Below are positions 9,551-17,644 of a stretch of DNA of 64,000 bases, one piece after another. Source of the stretch: Lentisphaerae bacterium GWF2_49_21 (lineage in GTDB: Bacteria; Verrucomicrobiota; Lentisphaeria; Victivallales; GWF2-50-93); contig MHBH01000028.1 of NCBI GenBank assembly GCA_001804805.1, positions 1 through 64,000 on the forward strand, in the 5' to 3' direction. Made by a program: the position numbers and the translations under genes. The notes under the pieces are model-generated. The model was given only the letters and a program-made list of their open reading frames with translations. It had not been told where the DNA came from and did not search any database. Numbering within the stretch: the first letter of the stretch is position 1; each line of letters opens with the position of its first letter.

Positions 9551-10951
9551 TCAGCCGTCGCGTGCATCCGGCTTGTTGGCCGATGTCTGGTATTTTGCGT
9601 TCGTATAGCTCGTGTCCGCATTTGGTCCATGCCCCAGTTCGGAAAGGCGCTGCCGGAATTGGCGGATGGCATCGGAGTATCCCGGTAAGTCAGCGACATT
9701 CACAGTCTCGCCTGGGTCATTCGCCAGATCAAAAAGTACCTCCGGGATCCCTTCACCATAATACTGATACTTCAATCGGTCCTGTTTGATCATGACATGG
9801 GTTGGGCCCATCTGACTAACTGTCTCGTTGTTCCAGTCTCCGGTTTCTCCATGAAGAAGGGGCAACAGACTGCGACTGTCCAGCCCGTCTGGAATGTCTA
9901 AGCCCGCAAGATCACAGAGAGTTGCGAACAAATCACAGAGATTGACATTTTCATCTACTACGCGTGCTTGGAACTGCTTGGGCCATCTGATGATCAGCGG
10001 AACACGCACACTGCCTTCGTAGAATCGGGTCTTCTCCCATATGCCGTGTTCTCCGAGCATTTCTCCATGGTCGGAAGTGTAGACGATAATCCAATCATCC
10101 AGGTCTTCACCCAGTGCCTCCAGTTTGTCCAGAACCTGACCGAAGTAGGCATCCACCTGATCGATCATGCCGTAGTAGGCTGCCGTCGCGCGGCGAATGG
10201 CGTCTTCAGAAACGTTCACCGGCTTGTTCTGCTGACTCAAAGACAAGACGGGGTGGTCGCACGGTTCCTGAACGTAGACCGGTACACGATCCAGATAATA
10301 TGCAAACCTCTGCTCGTCGGTGAAGAACGGATAGTGTGGTTGCAGCAGGCTGAGTTTGAAAAGAAGCGGACGGTGAGATTGAGGGCGGCAATAGACTGGG
10401 TCGGCAAAATAACGCTCAAGATAGTCGAGAGCGGCATCGACAGCACGCGCATCAAACGTCTGGTACGGTCCTTCGACCGCTTTCGCTTCCTCGATTTCGC
10501 GCTGGTTAGACCATTTCCCCGTTCCCGGCGCTGGCGAATACCGTTCAAATTCCTCCGCGATGGCGCCTTCAATGTAACGGTTCATCATGTCAGCATCGGG
10601 AGCAATGCGCGTTGTCCATCCCTGCATCTGGTCTTGGGTCAAGTGGTGCAGTTTCCCGCTGCAGGCGGTATTGTACGCGTATCTTGAAAACTCACGCGAA
10701 AAGGTTTGATATCCCGGCTCAAGATCAATCCACCCCTCACATTTGCACGTTTTGGGCAACTGTCCCGCCATCATGCACTGTCGGGCAGGAACACAGACTG
10801 GAGACGGAGTGTACGCATTGTGAAACACAACCCCTGCCTTGGCCAGGCGGTCAAGATTCGGCGTGCGAATAACCGGATTGCCTTCGTAACCAGTCACATC
10901 GGCGCGGTGCTCGTCGCTCATCAGAAACAGGATATTGGGTTTCTTCTTCAT
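9551..10951 (-). CDS. Type I formylglycine-dependent sulfatase
   Basis: This is a 466-residue arylsulfatase-family enzyme that hydrolyses sulfate esters, probably on sulfated glycans. It begins MKKKPNILFLMSDEHRADVT, with the metal-binding Asp-Glu typical of the alkaline phosphatase superfamily. The CVPAR motif at residues 53-57 fits C-X-P-X-R, where Cys53 is converted to formylglycine. VYTSDHGEMLGEHGIWEKT supplies the second metal-binding block. I see no signal peptide, so it may act in the cytoplasm or use another route. The maturation enzyme (FGE or anSME) is not encoded in this window. It converges with the O-acetylesterase, leaving a 46-nt gap. A GGTAACC...GGTTACC hairpin lies just upstream at ~10978-11002. 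Confidence 0.93.
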   Translation of the reverse strand: MKKKPNILFLMSDEHRADVTGYEGNPVIRTPNLDRLAKAGVVFHNAYTPSPVCVPARQCMMAGQLPKTCKCEGWIDLEPGYQTFSREFSRYAYNTACSGKLHHLTQDQMQGWTTRIAPDADMMNRYIEGAIAEEFERYSPAPGTGKWSNQREIEEAKAVEGPYQTFDARAVDAALDYLERYFADPVYCRPQSHRPLLFKLSLLQPHYPFFTDEQRFAYYLDRVPVYVQEPCDHPVLSLSQQNKPVNVSEDAIRRATAAYYGMIDQVDAYFGQVLDKLEALGEDLDDWIIVYTSDHGEMLGEHGIWEKTRFYEGSVRVPLIIRWPKQFQARVVDENVNLCDLFATLCDLAGLDIPDGLDSRSLLPLLHGETGDWNNETVSQMGPTHVMIKQDRLKYQYYGEGIPEVLFDLANDPGETVNVADLPGYSDAIRQFRQRLSELGHGPNADTSYTNAKYQTSANKPDARDG

Positions 10952-11022
10952 GTTGTCTCAGCCAACGCCTCAGCCTGGTAACCGAACGTAGCGAGGTTAC
11001 CAGAAGGCTCATGGTTATAATT

Positions 11023-11250
11023 CTATTTTTTGTCTTTGTCTGTAATTTCTTTGCTCACATGTGTACTAATCGCAATCAGTGTATTCAGGTCAGTTTTAAT
11101 TTCTTCAATTGATTCTTCCATTTTATTCATTTGTTTTTTCATTCTATAAACAAAAAATGGCATGAGCAATGCCAAGGCACCTATTACGAAAAGAGCTGTA
11201 TAAGCTAGAATCCATAAAATCAACATCATTATTGTTCCAAAGTTTTCCAT
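11023..11250 (-). CDS. Small single-pass membrane protein with coiled-coil tail
   Basis: The 75-residue product has one or two close hydrophobic segments (MLILWILAYTALFVIGALAL) followed by a charged helical tail (RMKKQMNKMEESIEEIKTDL) that looks like a short coiled coil. It starts 26 nt after the MORN-type lipoprotein gene on the same strand, so the pair is likely co-transcribed. I do not recognise a family. It could be a scaffold or a toxin-like membrane peptide; neither can be shown. Confidence 0.6.
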   Translation of the reverse strand: MENFGTIMMLILWILAYTALFVIGALALLMPFFVYRMKKQMNKMEESIEEIKTDLNTLIAISTHVSKEITDKDKK

Positions 11251-11276
11251 AATCGCTTTCTTTCTATTTATAACGC

Positions 11277-11864
11277 CTATGGTCTGCCGGACGGCGGAGC
11301 CGGATAGGCAGAACTAGATTTGTTAGGAGTTATTATAATTGGCATGCCGTATCCTTCTTTGGTCAACTCATCTTCAGTCTTCTTTCTCAGTTTAGTAACG
11401 TCTACAGGTTTTCCCTCAATATCTGTTGTGGCAATTCGTTGACCTTCCGAATATTTCTCTATAACTGGGATTTCATACTCAAAAATGCAAAAGGTTCCAT
11501 TTCTGTTCTTCTTAACAAATCCTGATTGGTAGCTTCCTTCGGCTGTAAGTCGACCATCCTTAAGCCATGATTTTTCTGTAACAGTTTTTGAGTCATATTT
11601 CTTTTCTGTCCATTTCTTGCCCGATGAATAATAAAATTTTATATATCCTTCCCCAGAAACATCATCCCTGTATTCTTCAAGGAATATTGTTCCGTCAGGG
11701 TAAAGCCTTGTTAAAGTCGGTTTTTTAGATTCCTTATCTGTCTTATCTTCTGCAATTGAATTCCCGGCAGCTTTTATATTGGTCTCTGTAGCTGTTTTTG
11801 AACATGAACAGAAATATCCTAATGCGCAACATAAGAAAGAATATATAATCATTCTGTAGTTCAT
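11277..11864 (-). CDS. Lipoprotein with MORN-like (YwqK-type) repeats
   Basis: The 195-residue protein starts with a hydrophobic signal ending LGYFCSC, a plausible lipobox. The body has repeats of the form YPDGTIFLEEYRD, YYSSGKKWTEKKYD, WLKDGRLTAEGSYQSG, which match the MORN-like repeats of YwqK-type proteins. That family is often annotated as an antitoxin component on weak evidence; here it is better described as an envelope lipoprotein of unknown role. TTAGGAG lies about 10 nt upstream of the ATG. It heads a two-gene unit with the small membrane protein. Confidence 0.75.
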   Translation of the reverse strand: MNYRMIIYSFLCCALGYFCSCSKTATETNIKAAGNSIAEDKTDKESKKPTLTRLYPDGTIFLEEYRDDVSGEGYIKFYYSSGKKWTEKKYDSKTVTEKSWLKDGRLTAEGSYQSGFVKKNRNGTFCIFEYEIPVIEKYSEGQRIATTDIEGKPVDVTKLRKKTEDELTKEGYGMPIIITPNKSSSAYPAPPSGRP

Positions 11865-12183
11865 TTTTATTCTTCTCCTAACTCCTTATTATGCTGAACA
11901 GCATAGCAGGTTGAAATGGGGGTATGGAGACAGTGTGTTGTAGCGCCATTCCCCCGTGTCTAGCCTCAAAAATCAATCGGGTTAACTGCTTATGCTTAAA
12001 TCAGCATAAGCACATATAAAATAGACCCCGATGAACCACGGAAGTCAAGGTTGCGGTTTCAAATACCCGCCCAGGGTATTGCTATATAAAAAGGGTTAGA
12101 TCCTTTTAGCATCCATCCTTTTTACACCGGCAAGATGCCAGAGCTCCGTTAATCAAGAACAGCTCTTGAGAGCGTGGGACAGA

Positions 12184-12221
12184 ATATCGAATAACGAACG
12201 CCGAATGACGAATATCGAAGG
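12184..12221. repeat. Heptamer-period array
   Basis: Units of 7 bp read CGAATAA, CGAACGC, CGAATGA, CGAATAT, CGAAGG. This is one of several degenerate 7-bp-period arrays in the window. Confidence 0.7.
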
Positions 12222-12259
12222 TGAAATGGGAAGCGGGCATTCGTGATTGAATTAAAGAA

Positions 12260-12336
12260 TGTAACACAGGCATCTTGCCTGTGGTTGGAATTCGGGAAAG
12301 TAAAATAGAAGACACAGGCAAGATGCCTGTGTTACA
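12260..12336. repeat. Pair of facing palindromic repeats
   Basis: GTAACACAGGCATCTTGCCT on one side and GACACAGGCAAGATGCCTGT on the other form an inverted pair about 25 nt apart, each itself palindromic (AGGCAAGATGCCT). This is REP-like architecture. Confidence 0.7.
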
Positions 12337-12521
12337 TTGGTAAAACAATCCGGAGGTTTGGAACTTGGAACTTACTAATAGTCTCGAAATAGAATGGAGT
12401 TCCAAAATAAAGGAGGGCGGACTTTCCAGTCCGCCAACTCGCGGGTTGGAAAACCCGCGCTCCGTTGAAGAGGAAATGTATTGAGACTATTATGAGACGA
12501 CTAGTAATTACAGGGGGGCAT

Positions 12522-12562
12522 GAACATCGAACATTCAACATTGAACGTCCAACATCGAATGG
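12522..12562. repeat. Heptamer-period array
   Basis: Seven-bp units read GAACATC, GAACATT, CAACATT, GAACGTC, CAACATC, GAATGG. Related arrays, some in reverse complement, are at 25537, 29913, 40572 and 40645. Confidence 0.75.
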
Positions 12563-12651
12563 AAAAGCTTGCCGGCAAGATGCCAGCGCTCCAGGGGGAA
12601 TGAACAGTGCGAATCTTGTTTTATTTCAAATTCACCTGTAAGCTATTTATT

Positions 12652-14364
12652 ATGCAACAGATGGAACATGATGTAAAGAACAGGATGATGAAGCGGCTGC
12701 GCTTTGTATATGGAGATACTTCGTCCGGGATCTTCGAGGAGATTGAGAAGATCATCGGGGCATATCGCGGACGGATTCCAGCTGCGAAGACCGCATGGAG
12801 CGAAAAGGACTCGTTCCTCATCGCCTATGGCGATTCAATAACAGGCGGGAAGAATCCTCTGTCCACACTTCATGGATTTTTAAAGAAGAATTTCAAGGAC
12901 GAGATCTCATTCGTTCATCTTCTTCCTTTTTACCCATACTCGTCGGACGACGGTTTTTCCGTGATCGACTACCGCGAGGTCAGGAAGGATCTTGGCGACT
13001 GGAATGATGTCAAGTCGATGGGCGGGGATTTCAAACTGGTCTTTGACGGCGTGATCAACCATGTCTCAAGCCAGAGCCGGTATTTGAAGGAATATCTGGC
13101 AGGGAATCTGGAATATGCGTATTATTTCATTTCGCTTCCGCCTGACACCGACACTTCATCCGTGCTGCGGACCCGGAATCTTCCCCTACTTCATGATTAT
13201 GATTCTGCAGAAGGGAAGAAGTGGCTCTGGACTACGTTCAGCCGCGACCAGGTGGATTTCAATTTTTCCAATCCTAAAGTGCTGCTTGAGATCGTGGACA
13301 TCCTCCTCTTCTATGCGGCGCATGGCGCGACGATGATACGCCTTGACGCCATCCCATACATGTGGAAGAAACTCGGTACAAGCTGTGCGCATCTTCCGGA
13401 GACACACGAGCTCATCAAGCTGTTCAGGGATATTTTTGACGTTTCGGCTCCGCATGTGATCCTGCTTACTGAGACAAATGTCCCACATCATGAGAACATA
13501 GCTTATTTTGGAAATGCCGGCGACGAAGCACAGATCATCTATAATTTCAGCCTGCCTCCGCTGATTCTCTGGTCAATGTTCAAACAGGATGCGACTGTCC
13601 TTTCCGACTGGGCGTCAGGAGTGAAAAAAGTTTCGGATCGGACGACATTCCTCAATATTACTGCGACACATGACGGGATAGGGGTGAGGCCGACAGAAGG
13701 GATTTTGTCGGTGGATGAGCGGATGGAGCTGTGCGAGCTGGCGCGGAGGCATGGCGGGGACATCACAGGGAAGAAGAATTCCGACGGTTCGATAAGTCCG
13801 TATGAGCTTAATATAAATTATTTCGATGCGATAAACGATCCTCATGCCGATGAAAGTATTGATCTGCAGATAAGACGTTTCATGCTTTCGCAGACCATCC
13901 CGATGTCGTTCATAGGCATTCCGGGGATCTATATCCACAGCCTTCTTGGTTCGCGGAACTGGACGGAAGGTGTCAGGAAGACAGGCCGCGCGAGGACGAT
14001 CAACCGTGAGATCCTTAAAAGCAACGAGCTTGAAAAGGAACTTGGAAATCCGGGATCTGTCCGTGCGAAAGTCGCAAATGAGTACAGGCGTCTCCTGAAG
14101 ATACGTTCAGGATGCAAGGCTTTCCATCCTGGCTCTCCGCAGGAGGTGCTGAAGCTCCATCCGAAGCTTTTCTGTCTGAGGAGATGGACGGAAGATGGCA
14201 GCGATGAACTTTTCGCGATACATAACATCTCTTCCGAGGAAGTGATCTGCCGTCTGCCGGATTCCATCGAGGGAGCATACCGTGATCTTCTCAAAGGAGA
14301 GGTTTTCAAGTCCGGTGAAGTTTCAGTTCCCGCCTGGACTGCCTTATGGCTGTCATCTTTTTGA
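12652..14364 (+). CDS. GH13_18 sucrose-phosphorylase-like enzyme
   Basis: This is a cytoplasmic alpha-amylase-superfamily enzyme related to sucrose, sucrose-6-phosphate and glucosylglycerate phosphorylases, which split or form alpha-glucosides using phosphate. It has LIAYGDSITGG and FVHLLPFYPYSSDDGFSVID at the start of the barrel. MIRLDAIPYMWK carries the nucleophile Asp (~231), HVILLTETNVPH the acid/base Glu (~274), and NITATHDGIGVRP the third acidic residue (~341). The THDGIG form of that last block favours the sucrose-6-P or glucosylglycerate branch over plain sucrose phosphorylase, but specificity is not certain. I chose the ATG at 12652; there is no strong ribosome-binding site, and a GTG at 12607 with AGGGGG upstream is an alternative. 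The gene is followed by three pseudopilins on the same strand. Confidence 0.88.
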   Translation: MQQMEHDVKNRMMKRLRFVYGDTSSGIFEEIEKIIGAYRGRIPAAKTAWSEKDSFLIAYGDSITGGKNPLSTLHGFLKKNFKDEISFVHLLPFYPYSSDDGFSVIDYREVRKDLGDWNDVKSMGGDFKLVFDGVINHVSSQSRYLKEYLAGNLEYAYYFISLPPDTDTSSVLRTRNLPLLHDYDSAEGKKWLWTTFSRDQVDFNFSNPKVLLEIVDILLFYAAHGATMIRLDAIPYMWKKLGTSCAHLPETHELIKLFRDIFDVSAPHVILLTETNVPHHENIAYFGNAGDEAQIIYNFSLPPLILWSMFKQDATVLSDWASGVKKVSDRTTFLNITATHDGIGVRPTEGILSVDERMELCELARRHGGDITGKKNSDGSISPYELNINYFDAINDPHADESIDLQIRRFMLSQTIPMSFIGIPGIYIHSLLGSRNWTEGVRKTGRARTINREILKSNELEKELGNPGSVRAKVANEYRRLLKIRSGCKAFHPGSPQEVLKLHPKLFCLRRWTEDGSDELFAIHNISSEEVICRLPDSIEGAYRDLLKGEVFKSGEVSVPAWTALWLSSF

Positions 14365-14411
14365 GAAAGATCTATTTTCCAGCTTTCCATTCATTTGCTG
14401 TTGCGTTTTAA

Positions 14412-14444
14412 TACTTTGTTATATATAATACTGATAATAAAGTA
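14412..14444. promoter_or_regulatory. AT-rich inverted repeat upstream of pseudopilin C
   Basis: TACTTTGTTAT (14412-14422) and ATAATAAAGTA (14434-14444) are 11-bp inverted arms with one mismatch and an 11-nt spacer. The element lies ~40 nt before the pseudopilin C start. A similar ACTTTATTATATATA stretch precedes the SGNH esterase gene at ~28205-28225. It may be an operator or a promoter element. Confidence 0.4.
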
Positions 14445-14481
14445 AAAAGACTGCATGTTCATATTACTGCAAGGTGGGACA

Positions 14482-15522
14482 ATGGAAGAGAAATTCCGCT
14501 GTAAAAGCAAATCCCTGCGGTTTACGCTTATCGAGCTTCTCGTGGCCTGCCCCACGTCGCCAAGGCTATGTGGGGTAAACCAGCCGACGTGTCCCTCGAA
14601 GCCCCTTGGGCGTAGTGGGAAGTTACCCGTAAGGGGACGTAGGCCAATTCAGTCAAAGTTCACTTTGATTGAATTGCTTGTGGTCATTGCGATCATCGGA
14701 ATCCTCATGGCGCTGCTTTTTCCAGCATTGCGTAAGGCAAAGGACAAGGCCAAGGTGGCCTGCTGCATGAGCAACCAGAGGCAGATGGGGGTGTCGCTCG
14801 GGGCATACGGTGCAGACTTCGGTGAATATCCCACAAACTATGATGAAGACGATCCGGAGGCCGCCACAAACTGGGGTGATGAATGCACTCTCAAGTGGTA
14901 TGGCAGTCCTCCCAGTACGTTGGTTCCCGGAATAGTTTATCTCCCCAACCAGGCAGATGCCGCTCCTGATCTTCCAGGTCTCCAGAACGGCGCCTGGCAC
15001 AGGCTGGCTGGCGCAGGATATGTAGCTTATGCGAACTTTCCTTCGTCAAACAGGTATATGATTCCGAGCGGGATCAATCTTTGCACCGGAGATCTGCCTG
15101 CTGGCAGGGTTTTCAATGGTGGTTCATCGCTGTATTCCGATGGCGGAGCCTTGTACACATATAATGGCCCTAACGCCAAAGGATCAAACGTAGGAAACAA
15201 TGGCTGCCTGAACGGCATGTACCGCATGGGACGCCACCATCAGGCTGTCACATGGGGACTTCGCCTATATAGGGAAGTCCCTAAGTTCACTGTATCACAG
15301 ATAGCGTTCCTGGGCTGTCCCTCCATATATAGCAAAAGCAATGTTGATAAAATAGTGATCGAACCGCACGGTTTTCAGCCCGCTTCTGTAGGTGCCGGCC
15401 AGTATGATGCTGGTTTTGGCGGCATGAACCCTCTCCAGAACTACCACTACGACCGCAACTATCTCTACGGCGACCTCCATGCCGAATATCTGCATGCCAT
15501 CAGCAGGGAAGGGATTCCGTGA
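14482..15522 (+). CDS. Pseudopilin-like protein with duplicated prepilin motif (C)
   Basis: The first motif [12 protein letters not shown] (F at 14521) is followed 46 codons later by [20 protein letters not shown] (F at 14659) and LFPALRKAKDKAKVACCMSN. The spacer is 21 codons longer than in paralogues D and E and contains extra repeat text (around CCAAGGCTATG). The C-terminal half is closely similar to protein D, including QIAFLGCPSIYSK, EPHGFQPAS and [20 protein letters not shown], where the final block replaces the usual DG by GDLHAEY. The ATG at 14482 follows AAGGTGGG closely. It is the first of three consecutive pseudopilin genes. Confidence 0.85.
   Translation: MEEKFRCKSKSLRFTLIELLVACPTSPRLCGVNQPTCPSKPLGRSGKLPVRGRRPIQSKFTLIELLVVIAIIGILMALLFPALRKAKDKAKVACCMSNQRQMGVSLGAYGADFGEYPTNYDEDDPEAATNWGDECTLKWYGSPPSTLVPGIVYLPNQADAAPDLPGLQNGAWHRLAGAGYVAYANFPSSNRYMIPSGINLCTGDLPAGRVFNGGSSLYSDGGALYTYNGPNAKGSNVGNNGCLNGMYRMGRHHQAVTWGLRLYREVPKFTVSQIAFLGCPSIYSKSNVDKIVIEPHGFQPASVGAGQYDAGFGGMNPLQNYHYDRNYLYGDLHAEYLHAISREGIP
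14551..14658. repeat. Repeat-like spacer in pseudopilin C
   Basis: The in-frame spacer between the two prepilin motifs ends with GAAGTTACCCGTAAGGGGAC and GTAGGCCAATTCA, almost identical to the spacers at 15690-15734 and 16823-16867. It also holds extra blocks (GCCAAGGCTATGTGGGG) seen elsewhere outside genes, for example near 40606. Confidence 0.75.
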
Positions 15523-15567
15523 TTCCTGCAGCTCCGCAAAAAATTTAAATAATCACGCTCTTTGGAT

Positions 15568-15596
15568 TTGACATGCTCAAACATTGCGTGTATTGT
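15568..15596 (+). promoter_or_regulatory. Predicted sigma-70 promoter of pseudopilin D
   Basis: TTGACA at 15568-15573, a 17-nt spacer, then TATTGT at 15591-15596. The -10 lies inside the left arm of the operator-like dyad, which suggests repression. Confidence 0.6.
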
Positions 15597-15628
15597 TATC
15601 GTAATAATACTATATAGCGATAACAATA
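15591..15628. promoter_or_regulatory. Operator-like dyad (copy 1)
   Basis: TATTGTTATC (15591-15600) and GATAACAATA (15619-15628) are perfect 10-bp inverted arms with an 18-nt spacer; the match extends to 11 bp with the adjoining G and C. The same geometry, with a compensated change in both arms, occurs at 45022-45059. A nearby LacI/GntR-type regulator is the likely partner, by inference. Confidence 0.6.
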
Positions 15629-15647
15629 TCTGCCGGGGGGAGCGCCG

Positions 15648-16619
15648 ATGAACAGGAAGTTTACGCTTATCGAACTGTTGGTGGCCTGCCAGCCGAAGTT
15701 ACCCGATAGGGGACGTAGGCCAATTCAAACAAAGTTTACTTTGATTGAATTGCTTGTGGTCATTGCGATCATCGCAATCCTGATCATGCTGCTTCTGCCT
15801 GCGCTCCAGCGGGCCAAGGAAAAGGCGCGGGTGGTCTGCTGCATGAGCAACCAGAAGCAGATGGGAGTGGCTCTTGCGGCATATGCCTGCGATGCCACTG
15901 AATATCCCACGAACTATTCAAATGACACCGACGAAGTTTCCTGGAACTGGGGCGACGAATGCGCCGGATACTGGTTTGGCGATCCTATGACTGACACCTA
16001 TATCCCTACCAATCCCGTTCATTATTATCCCAACTCAAGCAAGGCTGTTGATGTAACTCACTACGCAAAGGGAGCCTGGGCCCGTCTTGCCGGAACTGGA
16101 TATGCAACGTATAAGGCGGGACCGCTCTGGTCGGGAGGTCCCACCGGCATGGTTCCAACCGGCGCCAATCTCTGCACCGGAGAACTGCCTTCCGGGTGGA
16201 GGTACAGTGGTGGTGCCTACATGGGCGACGTATCGCAGACCAATGGAGGGGCCCTGTATACTTACAATGGCCCGCACCTTTCGCGTGTCTCCGCCGGAAA
16301 CAATGGCCATATGTCGGGCATGTATTTCATGGGCCGCTTCAATCAAGGGATCAAGTGGGGGATGCGGATAATGGGAAATACTGCAGGCTTCACTCTTTCG
16401 CAGATCGCATTGCTGGGCTGTCCTTCCATAATAACCAGCGATGCCTCAGTGATCCGCGAACCGCATGGCTTCCAATCAGCACGTGGAAGCTATGGCAATG
16501 GCCAGTATGATCCCGGCTGGGGCCCTCTTCCTGACAACTACCATTACGACCGCAGCTATCTTTTTGGCGACCTCCATGCTGAATATCTGCATACAGCCAG
16601 CCGTGCAGGGATTCCGTAA
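15648..16619 (+). CDS. Pseudopilin-like protein with duplicated prepilin motif (D)
   Basis: The protein begins [20 protein letters not shown] (first F at 15660), and 25 codons later has [20 protein letters not shown] (F at 15735), [20 protein letters not shown]. The rest matches protein C over most of its length ([59 protein letters not shown]), so C and D are a tandem duplication. The start has GGGGGGAG 5-10 nt upstream. It has its own promoter and the operator-like dyad, so it can be controlled separately from C. If the prepilin peptidase acts on the second motif, the first motif and spacer are removed with the leader. Confidence 0.87.
   Translation: MNRKFTLIELLVACQPKLPDRGRRPIQTKFTLIELLVVIAIIAILIMLLLPALQRAKEKARVVCCMSNQKQMGVALAAYACDATEYPTNYSNDTDEVSWNWGDECAGYWFGDPMTDTYIPTNPVHYYPNSSKAVDVTHYAKGAWARLAGTGYATYKAGPLWSGGPTGMVPTGANLCTGELPSGWRYSGGAYMGDVSQTNGGALYTYNGPHLSRVSAGNNGHMSGMYFMGRFNQGIKWGMRIMGNTAGFTLSQIALLGCPSIITSDASVIREPHGFQSARGSYGNGQYDPGWGPLPDNYHYDRSYLFGDLHAEYLHTASRAGIP
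15690..15734. repeat. Repeat-like spacer in pseudopilin D
   Basis: CAGCCGAAGTTACCCGATAG and GGGACGTAGGCCAATTCAAA lie between the two motifs. They differ from the pseudopilin E spacer at about one base and keep the reading frame open. Confidence 0.75.
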
Positions 16620-16635
16620 TAGGGACGGAAGTTTC

Positions 16636-16664
16636 TTGACTATAAGAGGAAAATTTGATATAAT
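16636..16664 (+). promoter_or_regulatory. Predicted sigma-70 promoter of pseudopilin E
   Basis: TTGACT at 16636-16641, exactly 17 nt, then a perfect TATAAT at 16659-16664, 24 nt upstream of the start codon. This is the cleanest promoter in the window. Confidence 0.7.
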
Positions 16665-16687
16665 ACGACGCAACGGGGAGATGGCAT

Positions 16688-17644
16688 ATGGAAACCATGG
16701 GAAAAGAAACTGATGCCGGATTCAGGATACAGGATGCTAGATGTTCAAAGCCAGTATCCTCCTACGCAAGGTCTGCGCTGGACAGGATGCATTTCACCCT
16801 AATAGAACTGCTAGTGGCCTGCCAGCCGAAGTTACCCGTTAGGGGACGTAGGCCAATTCAAACAAAGTTTACTTTGATTGAATTGCTCGTGGTTATTGCG
16901 ATCATCGCAATTCTCGCATCATTGCTCCTGCCGGCATTGTCGAACGCAAAGGAGACTGCCCGCAGATCCATTTGCCTGTCGAACCTGAAGCAGATAGGAA
17001 CGATGTGCATGTGCTATGACTCCGACTACAACGGCTGGTTCCCCCCTTTCAATCAGAATCCAAACTGGCTGACCAGCAACACCTGCGGCTGCGGGGCATA
17101 TGTCCATGGACTTGGCATGCTCAACCGGCCACGCTTCGTTACCACGGCACCGGACTCGCCCGCCTACACCACCAATACCCAGGTTTTCTATTGTCCTAAC
17201 TTGAACAACGGTACTGCTCCACATTTCAATTTAGATTCCAGATTTGACGTATGGCATGATCTGGGTGGAGCCGGATATTTCTATCTCGGAAATCCATGGC
17301 ATACAGCCGATCCGGATGCCTGGAATAATTTGATCTTCGAACGCCTGTTGGTAGGAGGAGATACCAACCTGTGGTTGCCAACAGGATTCATATACGGCTC
17401 GGGCAGGATGGAAAATAGAAGTTTCACTCCCGATAAAATTCCATTGACCTGTGAATTGATGCAGGAGAACGGAGGCGATAGCTTCATAAGGATGCACTTT
17501 CCCGGCTCTGCCTGGCCCAGTGGCAAAAGCGGAGGCAATGTCGTCTTCGGAGATGGCCATGCAAGCTGGCTGAAGGGGACCAACTGGGGCATTGCCGGGG
17601 GAGCCAACGGTTTCTGCAGGCCCGCCATTTATCCTTGGGATTGA
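16688..17644 (+). CDS. Pseudopilin-like protein with duplicated prepilin motif (E)
   Basis: An N-terminal extension ([16 protein letters not shown]), translated from a heptamer-period repeat, precedes the first motif [12 protein letters not shown] (F at 16793). Twenty-five codons later comes [20 protein letters not shown] (F at 16868), [20 protein letters not shown]. The C-terminus has [16 protein letters not shown], a good H-X9-DG-type ending, so E belongs to a different subgroup from C and D. The extension shares RxQDAxCSKPVSS with the pseudopilin at 26249. GGGGAGATGGCAT precedes the ATG. A strong TTGACT/TATAAT promoter lies just upstream, so transcription is probably independent of C and D. 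Confidence 0.85.
   Translation: METMGKETDAGFRIQDARCSKPVSSYARSALDRMHFTLIELLVACQPKLPVRGRRPIQTKFTLIELLVVIAIIAILASLLLPALSNAKETARRSICLSNLKQIGTMCMCYDSDYNGWFPPFNQNPNWLTSNTCGCGAYVHGLGMLNRPRFVTTAPDSPAYTTNTQVFYCPNLNNGTAPHFNLDSRFDVWHDLGGAGYFYLGNPWHTADPDAWNNLIFERLLVGGDTNLWLPTGFIYGSGRMENRSFTPDKIPLTCELMQENGGDSFIRMHFPGSAWPSGKSGGNVVFGDGHASWLKGTNWGIAGGANGFCRPAIYPWD
16718..16760. repeat. Heptamer-period array in a gene start
   Basis: GGATTCA, GGATACA, GGATGCT, then AGATGTTCAAAGCCAGTATC. The last block recurs, as the reverse complement, at ~27085-27105, again inside the leader region of a pseudopilin. Confidence 0.7.
16823..16867. repeat. Repeat-like spacer in pseudopilin E
   Basis: CAGCCGAAGTTACCCGTTAG and GGGACGTAGGCCAATTCAAA, nearly the same as the spacer of pseudopilin D, in the same position between the two prepilin motifs. 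Confidence 0.75.

Larger units (their letters stand above)
11865..12606. other. Gene-free region built from short repeats
   Basis: About 740 bp without a credible gene. It contains a heptamer array (12184-12221), two facing copies of an ACAGGCAAGATGCCTGT palindrome (~12260-12288 and 12311-12336), a GGCGGACTTTCCAGTCCGCC and CGGGTTGGAAAACCCG hairpin pair (~12415-12455), a second heptamer array (12522-12562), and two CCGGCAAGATGCCAGMGCTCC blocks (~12127-12147 and 12570-12592). ORFs that cross it are repeat translations. Confidence 0.75.

Noticed and set aside
12106-12541. Minus-strand ORFs of 99 and 69 codons
   Set aside because: They translate palindromic and heptamer repeats; the amino acid sequence is low-complexity repeat text.
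12522-12562. Possible CRISPR-like array
   Set aside because: The units are 7 bp, degenerate and without spacers, and no cas gene is present.
14521-16891. Diversity-generating retroelement acting on the pseudopilins
   Set aside because: No reverse transcriptase, template repeat or A-biased substitution pattern is visible in the window.
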